Assembly (NCBI GenBank): GCA_963774945.1
Contig: CAVZHA010000003.1
Location: 124,001 to 188,000 of the forward strand
DNA from: Trebonia sp963774945
Lineage (GTDB): Bacteria > Actinomycetota > Actinomycetes > Streptosporangiales > Streptosporangiaceae
Reading direction: 5' to 3'
DNA: 64,000 bases
Of this stretch, positions 21,416-30,464 are shown piece after piece. The notes below the pieces were generated by a model. That model searched no databases, had not been told where the DNA came from, and saw only the letters and a list, made by a program, of their open reading frames with translations. The position numbers and the translations under genes were made by a program. The stretch's first letter is position 1; every line of letters starts with the position of its first letter.

Positions 21416-22888
21416 GTGAACTTCAAGGCAATCGTCTTTTCCGCGGCAACCGGTGTCGCGCTGGCCGGGATTGGGGCAACGGGGGCCAGCGCTTCGAGTG
21501 CCCGAACCCCGCAGGCAATCACCCTGGGGACGGTGACAGTGACCGATGCGGGCACGTCTCTCGCGGCGACCAGTCCCGGCACCCAGTTGTGGATGAAGCT
21601 CTACGCCAACCACGGCAACGGCGGCGCTCTGTCGGCGACTGTCAGCCCGAACGGGAGCACGGTGTTCGTCACCGGCTACACCACCACGGCGAGAGGCGCG
21701 GAGGACGACACCACGGTCGCCTATAACTCCGTTACCGGCGCTCAGCGGTGGGCCAAGAGCTACGGCGGTCCCGGCGGCACCGACCGGGCACTCTCGGTCG
21801 CTGTCAGCCCGAACGGGAAGGCAGTGTTCGTCACCGGCTACAGCTTCAGAGCCGTCTCAGGGGTGGACTACGCCACGATCGCCTACAACGCCACCAGCGG
21901 CGCCCAGCTCTGGGTGAAACGGTACGACGACGGCCTCGGCAACCAAGGCGACAGCGAAGCTGCCGAGGTGGCGGTCAGCCCCAACGGGAGCACGGTGTTC
22001 GTCACCGGGACCAGCCTCAGCGCCACAAAAGGCAACGACTACGCCACGATCGCGTACAACGCCGCGACCGGCGCCCAACGGTGGGCAGCACGCTACAACG
22101 GCGCCAGCGGCGGCAACTACGCCCACGCGCTGGCCGTCAGCCCGAACGGGAAGACAGTGTTCGCGACCGGGTCCAGCATCGGGGCCCATAACAGCTATGA
22201 CTACGCCACGGTCGCCTATAACGCAGTCACCGGCGCCCAGCGGTGGGCCAAGCGGTACAACGGCGCCCGCAACGGCGGCGTCAGCCGAGGCGCGAATGCG
22301 GTGGTGGTCAACCCCAACGGGAGCACGGTGTTCGTCACCGGGTCCAGCATCGGGACCAACGACCGCTATGACTACGCCACGGTTGCCTACAACGCCGCCA
22401 CCGGCGCCCAGCGGTGGGCCAAGCGCTACGACAGCCCCGGCAGCGGCGACGGCCAGGCCTATTCGGCGGCCGTCAGCCCGAGCGGGGCGACGGTGTTCGT
22501 CACCGGGTACACCGATACGAGCAGCACCAGCGCCGGCTACGACTACGCCACGGTCGCCTACAACGCCGCCACCGGCGCCCAGCGGTGGGCCGCCCGCTAC
22601 AACGGCCCCGGCAACTTCACCGACGAGGCCTTCCAGGTGGCGGTCGCCCCCGGCGGCGGCGCGGTATACGTCACCGGGGAAAGCGCCAGCGCCAGCTTTG
22701 ACGCCTGGGGTTGGGCCACGGTCGCCTACAACGCCGCCACCGGCTCCCGGCTTTGGATCCGACGCTACGACGGAGCCGGCGGGGCCAGGGCCTACTCGGT
22801 GGCCGTCAGCCGCACCACGGGGACGGTGTTCGTCACCGGGTACAGCGGCGCGAGCGGCGACTATGCCACGATCGCCTACAAAGGCTGA
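21416..22888 (+). CDS. Secreted repeat protein, beta-propeller type
   Basis: 490 aa from GTG 21416 with AGACAGGA upstream. The signal peptide is VNFKAIVFSAATGVALAGIG, followed by GASASSA as a probable cleavage region. The mature part is seven or eight repeats of about 50-55 residues with the pattern AVSPNGSTVFVTG, then DYATVAYNAATGAQRWAKRY. This is the YVTN/SBBP or PQQ-like blade type, so an extracellular beta-propeller is likely. Ligand or enzymatic role unknown. The repeats are very similar to each other at the DNA level, so copy number may vary or be misassembled. Confidence 0.8.
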   Translation: MNFKAIVFSAATGVALAGIGATGASASSARTPQAITLGTVTVTDAGTSLAATSPGTQLWMKLYANHGNGGALSATVSPNGSTVFVTGYTTTARGAEDDTTVAYNSVTGAQRWAKSYGGPGGTDRALSVAVSPNGKAVFVTGYSFRAVSGVDYATIAYNATSGAQLWVKRYDDGLGNQGDSEAAEVAVSPNGSTVFVTGTSLSATKGNDYATIAYNAATGAQRWAARYNGASGGNYAHALAVSPNGKTVFATGSSIGAHNSYDYATVAYNAVTGAQRWAKRYNGARNGGVSRGANAVVVNPNGSTVFVTGSSIGTNDRYDYATVAYNAATGAQRWAKRYDSPGSGDGQAYSAAVSPSGATVFVTGYTDTSSTSAGYDYATVAYNAATGAQRWAARYNGPGNFTDEAFQVAVAPGGGAVYVTGESASASFDAWGWATVAYNAATGSRLWIRRYDGAGGARAYSVAVSRTTGTVFVTGYSGASGDYATIAYKG

Positions 22889-22955
22889 TTTAGATCGGGA
22901 TGCGGCTTTCCGTCAGATGCCGCTTAATGAGTGAGCCGCATGGCTCGCCGCCCGG

Positions 22956-24359
22956 CTAAGCGATGCGAGTGCGAGCGCGTGCCTTGTGCGCGCAGCGGCG
23001 CAGTCGCTTCGCCAGTGTCTTGTCGTCGTCCCGTAGCGCTGCCGCTGTCGCTTCTATGGTGTCGGCCGCCGCTGGGTGTCCGCTGCGCCATAGGCCGTCG
23101 GCGTGCGCCATGATGGCTTCCAGCACGTCTTGGGTCATGATCTCGCGCAGGTCGCCGACCCTCAACGCGGTGAGCAGGTCGATGAGCAGCCATTGCTGGA
23201 TTGTCTCCTGATAAAGCGCCGGTTCCTCGCCGAGGTTGGCCAGCACGCCCGCCGCGACGTGACGGCGCCCCTCGGGCCCGCTCGCTGCCGCTTCGCGCAG
23301 GATCTTCCGAGCGTCGTCAGGCCTGGCGATGGTCAGGGCGTTGAGCGCGGCGACGCGGCGCCCCGCGAGGTCAGGCTCGGCGCCGGGTATGGCATCGAGC
23401 AGTTGAGTGACCGCGCTTGCCTCGTCGCGGCAGGCCAGCCATCCGGTGAGCTCGGTGCTGAAGGCGGCGGGGTCGTAGTCCGAAAGCGCGTCTAGCAGCG
23501 CTGCGGCGTCCGCGGCGGCCAGTTCTCCGGCGATGCGCGCGGTGTGCCCCTTGCTCGCGAGGACGTTCTTGATGCCGTACCGGCCCAGCGACGTCAGCCG
23601 CATCCGATAGCAGGGCTGTCCGGCCAAACTATCGGCGAGGAGCATGATGGCGGCGGTTTGGTCGGCGGGCCCTCGCGTGGTTCCCCAGTCCACGTCGGCC
23701 GCGCCGAAGTCGGAGAGGATCTTCAGCAGCCGGGTCGTGCTCTCGATGACGAAGACGTCAAGGAGCGACGTGTCAGGCGGCCCAGCGAAGCCCAGCGAAG
23801 ACAGGAGTCCGCCGGTGTCGAGCCACTCTTCGGCAGGGAGCCGGTAGAGGAGCTTGAGGACGGGGAAGACGACGCTGGCGACGGAGTCGCCGAACATGAC
23901 GCCGAACATGCCAGGCATGACGCGCGCGCCCATGTCATCGAGCGCGCCCACTTCCCCCTCTAGCGCCTCCTGCCAGAAGGACAGGAGCTGGTCGGCATCG
24001 GCCGGGTCGGGCAGTTCGGGCCCGGGGACGGCCTGACCGGAGCGGATGGCGATGAGCCCGTTTCCTGAGGCGAACTGCCACGGAACGTTAAGGCTGGGGA
24101 GGTCTCCCGCGCTGCGCAGGCTGCCCAGGGCATTCGCCCTGGCGCGCGTGTCGGCGAGCGTGTCATCGCGCTGCCACAGCCGGAGTTCCTCGACGGCCTC
24201 CCGCGCCACGGCGGGCTTGAGCAAGCCCGTGGCCGTCACCTGCCTGCCCGGAGAACACCATGCAGCCAGACGCAGGGCATCATCAATGAGCGGTGCCCGG
24301 CGTGCCTGTGCCGCCAGGTCAGTGCGCGGCGGCAGTGTGATCACCGGAAACACTTCCAC
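22956..24359 (-). CDS. Actinobacterial alpha-helical protein of unknown function
   Basis: 467 aa. It starts MEVFPVITLPPRTDLAAQAR and is helical throughout, with a possible HEAT-like second half (AALNALTIARPDDARKILRE; AAGVLANLGEEPALYQETIQ). No catalytic motif is visible. It overlaps the end of the pRiA4b ORF-3 gene by 41 bp and is transcribed with it. I associate this protein type with PRiA4_ORF3 neighbours or fusions in actinobacteria, but cannot assign a role. Confidence 0.6.
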   Translation of the reverse strand: MEVFPVITLPPRTDLAAQARRAPLIDDALRLAAWCSPGRQVTATGLLKPAVAREAVEELRLWQRDDTLADTRARANALGSLRSAGDLPSLNVPWQFASGNGLIAIRSGQAVPGPELPDPADADQLLSFWQEALEGEVGALDDMGARVMPGMFGVMFGDSVASVVFPVLKLLYRLPAEEWLDTGGLLSSLGFAGPPDTSLLDVFVIESTTRLLKILSDFGAADVDWGTTRGPADQTAAIMLLADSLAGQPCYRMRLTSLGRYGIKNVLASKGHTARIAGELAAADAAALLDALSDYDPAAFSTELTGWLACRDEASAVTQLLDAIPGAEPDLAGRRVAALNALTIARPDDARKILREAAASGPEGRRHVAAGVLANLGEEPALYQETIQQWLLIDLLTALRVGDLREIMTQDVLEAIMAHADGLWRSGHPAAADTIEATAAALRDDDKTLAKRLRRCAHKARARTRIA

Positions 24360-25000
24360 CTCGGCGGGAGCTTCCCTCAGTATTGGCGGCCGTGGCTGCC
24401 GTCCGCACGGTCAGGCCGGACAGCCTGCGGGTCAGCTCCGCTGGATCGAACGCACCCGGGTCATAGCCCTCGTCGCGCAGGCCGGAGACGAGATCTTCGA
24501 AGTGCTCTGGCGGATCTGCCTCCGGATGGGTGACCAGGTAGGCGATCTCTTCCAGTCCCCATGATCCCCCCGATGTCCTCCGCCGGGGGCGCGGCGCGCC
24601 GACCGCCCGTGCACCTCGGGTATGTCACGCCGGGATCGAGCGGCACGACCTTCTCAACTTCGATCCGGTGCCGCCAGTCGTCGCCGAAGTCATAGACGTA
24701 CCACAGCACCGCCCCCTCGGCGCGCAGTACCTTGCCGAGGCCGGCCTCCTCCTCGTTGGCGAAGGCCGCTGCCCCGAAACCGCCGCGGCTCGAAGATCCG
24801 GGATCGCCCCACTCGCGGCCGCGTTCATCGCGGAAACGATGCAGATGATAGCCCTCCCAGCCGAAAGCCTGCTGGATAACGTCGTGCAGGAACCCAAGAC
24901 TCGCCGCCGACGGAATCTGGAGCCTCCGCCACAGTGGCGGCGCGGCGCCCTCCAGGCCGATCTTCAACTGATGCACGGTTGGGCTATCTACACCTGGCAT
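24319..25000 (-). pseudogene. pRiA4b ORF-3-like protein with one frameshift
   Basis: Starts at ATG 25000 (MPGVDSPTVHQLKIGLEGAA). PRiA4_ORF3 signatures are PPLWRRLQIPSAASLGFLHD, then AFGWEGYHLHRF and VLWYVYDFGDDWRHRIEVEK. The frame breaks in the six-C run at 24566-24571. With one base removed it reads GGSWGLEEIAYLVTHPEADP, PPEHFEDLVSGLRDEGYDPG and AFDPAELTRRLSGL to a TGA at 24321-24319. The function of the family is unknown. It was first seen on a plasmid and is often near mobile or defence genes. Confidence 0.8.
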
Positions 25001-25168
25001 AGGGGCCAAACTACCGATACGGACGGTCCATAGAGCATCTAACGTGTTTGTCGGTCCGTGCTCGGCGAACTTGCCGCTGTACACGTCGGGTGCGGGCGGC
25101 GCACGCCGGAAAGACTCAGTCGCGCGGCCAGATCTTCGGGCGGTCGAGGTCGTCGCCCCATGCCTGCT

Positions 25169-25414
25169 TCAGAGGTCGGACAGATCCACACTTCTCGTCA
25201 TCGGCCGGTAGCTAACCGAATCCGGCACCATCATTGCCGGCTCCTTGCGCCACAGCTGAAGGAGCGTCTGCGATATACCCTGAGTGGAGCGGACAATGGC
25301 CTTACCGTCGACGATAACCGTCAGGTAGGGCTCGCCAGGCGCGAGACGTGCGATCTGCTCGTTCATGCTGCGCACCTCATCCGGCTCTAGCAAGACGGTT
25401 GCGGCGTGAGTCAT
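25169..25414 (-). CDS. Small hypothetical protein
   Basis: 81 aa from ATG 25414, MTHAATVLLEPDEVRSMNEQ, then VIVDGKAIVRSTQGI. No family recognised; the size and EPDEVRSMNEQI stretch are compatible with a small DNA-binding or antitoxin-like protein, but there is no toxin gene next to it. A start 33 bp further upstream is also open. Moderate coding potential only. Confidence 0.45.
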   Translation of the reverse strand: MTHAATVLLEPDEVRSMNEQIARLAPGEPYLTVIVDGKAIVRSTQGISQTLLQLWRKEPAMMVPDSVSYRPMTRSVDLSDL

Positions 25415-25694
25415 GTTTTCTACAGTACCCGGCGACTGCAGAAACATGACTCCATAGCAGCTTCTGAAGCCGACCTGGTCTCAGCAGTTTCTGGCCTACT
25501 GCCGCCTGATCATCGGGTGGGGCAGTCGGCCGTTTGCCGCCTTGACGCGCGTGCGCGACCACCTCTGTAGCTGGTCGACTGAGCCGGTTGGCTGCGGTCG
25601 GCGAAATCGGAGTGCTGTCGCAGGGCCCGGACAAGCAGAATGAAGACGTGAGAAGCAATCTGCTTGCAGTGCCTCGCCTGCTTTCGGCCAACCG

Positions 25695-26255
25695 ATGAGC
25701 GACGACGTGACCCGCGCCAGCAAGTTCCTGTCCTACGTGCTGCGCCACGACCCTGGGGCCATCGGACTCGATCTCCAGGAAGGCGGCTGGGCCAGCATCG
25801 ACGCCCTGCTCGCCGGGGCCGCGCGGCACGGCCGAAACCTGGACGCCGCGATGATAGGCCGCGTCGTCAACGCGCCGGGCAAGCAGCGCTTCGAGATGCG
25901 CGACGGCCTGATAAGGGCGGCCCAAGGCCACTCCGTCCAGGTCGACCTGGGCCTAGATCCGTGCCAGCCACCGTCCGTCCTGTACCACGGGACGGTCGCC
26001 CGGTTCCTGGACAGCATCTTCGTCGACGGCCTGCGACCGGGCGCCCGCACCCACGTCCACCTGTCAGCCTCCCCCGAGATCGCTGGCACGGTCGGCGCGC
26101 GCCGCGGCCGTCCCGTCGTCCTGCTCATCGACTCCGCCGCCATGAGCGTCAGCGGCCACGAATTCTTCCAGGCATCCAACGGAGTCTGGCTCACCAAGCA
26201 CGTGCCACCCGAGTTCATCAAGCTCGCAGGCGACTCGCCAGCACTCAGCGGCTGA
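25695..26255 (+). CDS. kptA: RNA 2'-phosphotransferase (Tpt1/KptA)
   Basis: 186 aa. Tpt1/KptA enzymes transfer an RNA 2'-phosphate onto NAD+, giving ADP-ribose 1'',2''-cyclic phosphate. The family motifs are all visible: KFLSYVLRHDPGAIGLDL and GGWASIDALL at the N-terminus, the NAD-site VLYHGTVARFLDSIFVDGL, HVHLSASPE, and the C-terminal GVWLTKHVPPEFIKL. The gene is alone on the plus strand, convergent with the SMC-like gene and separated from it by repeat copy d. Bacteria rarely have tRNA splicing, so the substrate may be damaged or modified RNA. Confidence 0.93.
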   Translation: MSDDVTRASKFLSYVLRHDPGAIGLDLQEGGWASIDALLAGAARHGRNLDAAMIGRVVNAPGKQRFEMRDGLIRAAQGHSVQVDLGLDPCQPPSVLYHGTVARFLDSIFVDGLRPGARTHVHLSASPEIAGTVGARRGRPVVLLIDSAAMSVSGHEFFQASNGVWLTKHVPPEFIKLAGDSPALSG

Positions 26256-26293
26256 TACTGGCTGGGTGCCGTCCGGCGGGTTCCTCCGTTGGA

Positions 26294-26336
26294 AGACCAA
26301 AATCGATTATCCCGAACGGTCCCGTGCTTCGCCTCA
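26294..26336. repeat. Dispersed intergenic repeat, copy d
   Basis: AGACCAAAATCGATTATCCC then GAACGGTCCCGTGCTTCGCCTC. It lies 17 bp beyond the last stop of the HerA-NurA operon (26354). Copy e (39740-39772), in the same orientation, lies beyond the other end. Confidence 0.8.
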
Positions 26337-26353
26337 GGATGGCCAGTCGGGAG

Positions 26354-29230
26354 TCAGGTAGGCGGGCCCGCTTGTCCCAACTCGGCGACCAGGGTCTCCA
26401 CGTCGGCTATCCAGCCGGTCAGCTCGGCGGCGGTCGGGGCCAGCTCGTACGTGTGGTAGTGGCAGGCCCTGGACAGGGCAGCGTAGGCGAAGGTGGCCTG
26501 GCGGGCCTCCGATCCGGTGACATAGGCGGGCAGGCAGGCTAGCCGGGACCACATACTCGCCTGCAGCATCGGAGCGGTCGCCGAGGACGCCGCCCAGCGT
26601 GCGTCAACCGCGTCCTCGAGCGCCTGGCGTGTGAGGAAGGCAGCTGTTCGTGGCCACACTCCGGCCATCGACGCGTCCGGGCGGTTAATAAGGGACCGGG
26701 CCTCCGCGAGCAGTTCGCCGGGGGTCAAGGGAGCTTCTCCGAGATCTTGCGGACGAAGGCTCTGGTGGCCTCGATCAGGCCAGTCGAGGTCGCCGGCGTA
26801 CCCATCGTGGGCGCCCTTGTTGAGCGCCTGGTAGGTGTTGGCATGGCTGGATCCCCACTGCTTGTTAAGGTAGCCAGGAACGCTGGCGTCCGTCGCCCCG
26901 TCGAAGAGAGCGAGCTGCGCGATCCCGCGCAGGTTCACTCGCTTGCCATTCGGCTCGAAGGACTCCTCGATATCGGTCCGGCTCCGTCCCTTGCGCAACG
27001 CGGCGCGCCAGTAGGCGCTGGTGAACGCGGCCTCGACCGCCGTCCGGCATAGCCCGGGGATCACCCGCTCGGCGACCTCAAGGGGAATGTCCTGATCCTT
27101 GTTGAGCGCGCGGGCATCCTTGATCGCCTGGCTACTCGCGTCCAGGCACTCCCGGACGGTGACCTGCGACTTCGGCTGCCGGGTCACTTCGAGGGTTGTG
27201 GCCGGGATGCCCAGGTCCTTGATAGCGGACGCGAGCCGGTTGTCGTGGGTGAAGACGACGACCTGCCGTCGTCTGGCGACCTTGTCGAGGACCTTCGCCA
27301 GGCCGTCGACCTTCGCGGGATCCATCGCCTGCACCGGGTCGTCGATGACAAGGAAGTTGAACGGGCTGTCCGGCATCGTCGCCCGGGGTAGGAAGATGCT
27401 GAGGGCAAGGGCGTTGATCTCCCCCTGGGACATGACCCCGAGGGCAGCGCCAGGCGAGCCGTCGACGCTGACATCAAGGTCAAGCCGGCGCGTGGTGTTC
27501 GCGCCGACGAGACGGAACGCGCCAAGATCAACGTTGCTCTCCTGCCGCAGATCGGCCCAGATCGTGCGGGACTGCTCTGCTAGCGGGGAAAGTCGCCGGT
27601 CGCGGAGGTCGTCTATGGCGTCCGCCAGCCACTTGCGTGCGACCTTGAGGTGGCCGACGGCCGTCCCGCCGGATACCGCCTTGGCAGCGTCCGCGCACCA
27701 GGCGGCCACGTCGGCGGCTATGGGAGCCCACTGGTCATCCCGGCTGGCGAGCGCCTCGGCGGCGGCGGTCGCAACGGCAGTGACAGCGGAGACGAGGGCA
27801 GGGAACTCGGTCTCAAGATGCTGCGCCAAAGAAGCAAGGCTCTCCGAAGTGATGGTGTCGGAAGCCTCCACCCGACCCGCGGCGGGAGCTATCCAGGCCG
27901 ACCATGCCTGGCGAGCTGGCGCGACATCGACCGCAGGCACTTGCCGGTCGGCGGTGAGCACGATTGGAGGTGACGAGAGCAGTGCCACCAGACGTCTCGC
28001 GGCCGCGCGCGCCTTTTCGAAAGCGTCGTTCGCCGCGAGCGCCTCACCCCGAAGCCGGTCCCGGTTCTGCTCGGTGGCGTCTCGCCACGCCGCGGTCAGC
28101 GCACCGGGGTTGCCGCAGACTGGACAGTCGCCGTCCCCGTGCGCGTGATAGTGCCCGAGGGCAGCGTCGAGCAGGGTGACGAGCTCGCGGGCCTGCGCGG
28201 CGTTCGTCCCGGCAACATTCCGAAGCCCTTCCGCTGCGGACCGGGCATCCGCGATCGCCGCCTCGACTTCCTCCGCGCGGGGAGGGGTCAACTGGGCTAC
28301 GCCGCGCAATGCCGCCACAGCGCCGCCGTCGGCCACCGTCGCACCGGTGGCCGCGGCCTCTGCCCCCGCGATGTCCCACCTGGCGGGAGTGTTGCCAGAA
28401 AGCGCAGTCAGGCAGGCCTGCGCTCGCTCGTCCTGACCGGCGATCGGCTGCACCCGTGCGCGCAACGCCTCGAGGCGCTTCTTCACGTTCGACAGGTCGT
28501 CCTCGCGGACCTTCCGCGCCGCGTTCAGCCGTTTGTCGGCGTTGGCGAGATCCTCAAGCCCGAGCACCGAGGCGAGTAGGTCATGCAGCTCGGACGGCTT
28601 TCCGAAGAATGCCTCAAGCTCAGCATGGGAAAGAAAGGGCCGGTACTCCTTCAGGTCCGCGTCCCAACCCAGAGCCGACAGCGAGACGCGCTTCTCACCC
28701 GCACGCTGCAGCCATGCGGTCGACCCGGTCAGGTCGGTGTTGGCGGTCCACGACCGGAAGACAGTCGCCTTGCCGCTGCCCTCGATGAGGAACTCGGCCG
28801 TGATCTCTGTGTCGCCAACGGCGTGCTTGGACCGCCAGCCCTCTCTAACAACATTCGGGGCTGGCGGCGCCCACCGCATGAGGGTCCCCGTGAGCAGCAT
28901 CTCAAGGGCTTCGGCGAAGCTGGACTTCCCACTCCCGTTCCGCCCCACCACCAAGGTCAGCCCGGGTCCTGGCGTGACCTCCAGCGTGGCGGTCGGCCCA
29001 ATGCCGCGGAACCCGGCAACCGTCACGGAGCGCAGGTAGGCTCCAACCGGCTCGCTGGCCGCCGTCCCGGCGGACGCGCTACGGACATACCGACGCGCCC
29101 CATCCGCGTCCAACTGTCTGTTGAGCGCTTCGTCGCCGTCTAGAGCAGCCAGCAGCAGTTCTTCCGCCTCGGGCGAGAGCGACTCTTCCGCGAGGCGCTC
29201 AAAGACGGCCGAGAGCAGCGCGTCATCCAT
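26354..29230 (-). CDS. SMC/RecF-like ATPase with CPVC hook and helical C-terminal domain
   Basis: 958 aa. Walker A is GRNGSGKSSFAEAL (residues 96-109), preceded by an extra 60-residue N-terminal segment. Coiled-coil arms flank a hook CPVC at 369-372, like the Rad50 zinc hook. Walker B lies around residue 625 in FLVIDDPVQAMDP, with a following VVVFTHDNRLASAIKDL. The final 200 residues form a helical domain with RACHYH (R921-H926), which fits the Rx4H motif of HEPN RNases, though this is only a pattern match. Last gene of the minus-strand operon. Probable role in DNA or RNA cleavage or sensing; no symbol assigned. Confidence 0.75.
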   Translation of the reverse strand: MDDALLSAVFERLAEESLSPEAEELLLAALDGDEALNRQLDADGARRYVRSASAGTAASEPVGAYLRSVTVAGFRGIGPTATLEVTPGPGLTLVVGRNGSGKSSFAEALEMLLTGTLMRWAPPAPNVVREGWRSKHAVGDTEITAEFLIEGSGKATVFRSWTANTDLTGSTAWLQRAGEKRVSLSALGWDADLKEYRPFLSHAELEAFFGKPSELHDLLASVLGLEDLANADKRLNAARKVREDDLSNVKKRLEALRARVQPIAGQDERAQACLTALSGNTPARWDIAGAEAAATGATVADGGAVAALRGVAQLTPPRAEEVEAAIADARSAAEGLRNVAGTNAAQARELVTLLDAALGHYHAHGDGDCPVCGNPGALTAAWRDATEQNRDRLRGEALAANDAFEKARAAARRLVALLSSPPIVLTADRQVPAVDVAPARQAWSAWIAPAAGRVEASDTITSESLASLAQHLETEFPALVSAVTAVATAAAEALASRDDQWAPIAADVAAWCADAAKAVSGGTAVGHLKVARKWLADAIDDLRDRRLSPLAEQSRTIWADLRQESNVDLGAFRLVGANTTRRLDLDVSVDGSPGAALGVMSQGEINALALSIFLPRATMPDSPFNFLVIDDPVQAMDPAKVDGLAKVLDKVARRRQVVVFTHDNRLASAIKDLGIPATTLEVTRQPKSQVTVRECLDASSQAIKDARALNKDQDIPLEVAERVIPGLCRTAVEAAFTSAYWRAALRKGRSRTDIEESFEPNGKRVNLRGIAQLALFDGATDASVPGYLNKQWGSSHANTYQALNKGAHDGYAGDLDWPDRGHQSLRPQDLGEAPLTPGELLAEARSLINRPDASMAGVWPRTAAFLTRQALEDAVDARWAASSATAPMLQASMWSRLACLPAYVTGSEARQATFAYAALSRACHYHTYELAPTAAELTGWIADVETLVAELGQAGPPT

Positions 29231-29341
29231 GGAGAAGAGAGGTACCAGAAGGAGCCGGCACCCATACCCTCAGGTGAGGGGGAGGCAGGAGGCAATCTAC
29301 TGTCGGGTGTCCTGCCCTCGGCCCGGCGAGCCACCGGGCTC

Positions 29342-30421
29342 CTAGATTTCTTGGGTTTCCGGATTGGCGTGGGCTTGGCGGTAAGCGTCGGTCAACGCCG
29401 TGAGGAGTTCTTCTGTGAAGGCCCGGGTGGCATTTCCCTGGGTGATCTTGGTGCCGAGGGCGGCTTCGACCGCTGGGATCGCTTCCGGGGCGCGCCGCTC
29501 GAAGACGGAGCGCCAGAACTGCATGGAGGTCGACTTCGCGTCGCGGGAGATGATGACCAGAGCAACTCCGCCAGTGTGCAGTATTGGTTTCAGGCTGGTG
29601 ATTCCCGAGGTCCCGCTGCGGGTGGCTAGCCGCGCTACCCCTTCCGCCTCCAGCGATTCCGCCCAGTCGGTGAGTCGGGCGAGGTCGTCTCGGAATGCGG
29701 GTGGCGCCTGGTCAATGGCACTGCGGAACTCATGGGATCCGTATACCTGGGTACCGGATTGCCTGGCGTTAACCGCTGCGTCGGACATCTCTCGGGCCCG
29801 GCGGGCCGGCTCGATCCGCTGTGGCACCAGTACCCGCGAGTTGCCCACTTCGTATGCGGTCACGGTTACCAGGTCGATGTCGATCTTGTCGATCACCATC
29901 TGCAGGTAGCCGACAACTTGGATGAGTTCGTCCGGCGCCGAGTCCAAAACGATGACCAGCCGGAAGCTGCCGTCGGCGAGGCTACTGGAGATCCCGTCGT
30001 GAAAGGCCGTCGGGTCCACCACGTCCTGGCGCTCATCGGCTTGGACGGCGCCAAACACCGACCCTGCGGCGCCCAGCTTCTCCCCGAGGATCTGCGACTC
30101 GAGTTGCGCGAGGTCGAGGCCCTGCAGGTAGCCCGCGTAGGACAGCACCTGGGCGACGACCGCGCGTCGGGATTCGGCGTTCGTGGATAGCTTGACTTCG
30201 ATGACGACCAGCCGCCCAGTCGATTCGACAGCCAGCAGGTCCGCATAGCCGTTACCGAGGCGCACTTCACGGCCAAGGACCGTCAGATGCGGCGTTCCCG
30301 CCAGGGGCAGCATCTGCGGAGCGTCGCGCACCAGGTCGTGCAGTTCGGCTTCCGCAAGGTAAGCCGTCGGTGCGAGCGGCAGCCAGCGCCCATTCGGGTC
30401 AGTTCCCCATATAGCGGTCAC
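29342..30421 (-). CDS. PD-(D/E)XK nuclease-like protein
   Basis: About 360 aa from GTG 30421, which I chose because it clears the upstream gene; the open frame begins at 30538 inside it. The nuclease core is GNGYADLLAVESTGRLVVIE followed by VKLS: D61, E75 and K77 (GTG numbering) fit the D-x(n)-ExK site, and SYAGYLQGLDLAQLE follows. This resembles DUF91/NucS-like endonuclease domains. The C-terminal half is mixed alpha/beta without a recognised motif. It lies 43 bp after the GHKL-HExxH gene, so the two are co-transcribed and may act as partners. Confidence 0.7.
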   Translation of the reverse strand: MTAIWGTDPNGRWLPLAPTAYLAEAELHDLVRDAPQMLPLAGTPHLTVLGREVRLGNGYADLLAVESTGRLVVIEVKLSTNAESRRAVVAQVLSYAGYLQGLDLAQLESQILGEKLGAAGSVFGAVQADERQDVVDPTAFHDGISSSLADGSFRLVIVLDSAPDELIQVVGYLQMVIDKIDIDLVTVTAYEVGNSRVLVPQRIEPARRAREMSDAAVNARQSGTQVYGSHEFRSAIDQAPPAFRDDLARLTDWAESLEAEGVARLATRSGTSGITSLKPILHTGGVALVIISRDAKSTSMQFWRSVFERRAPEAIPAVEAALGTKITQGNATRAFTEELLTALTDAYRQAHANPETQEI

Positions 30422-30464
30422 GGTCGCAGAGTAGACCCTGCCGACAAGTGGCGTCGGTTGCCGT

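Noticed and set aside
21600..22880. Regular repeats that could suggest a CRISPR array
   Set aside because: They are coding repeats in one long frame (beta-propeller blades), about 150-170 bp apart, with no spacer pattern or cas genes.
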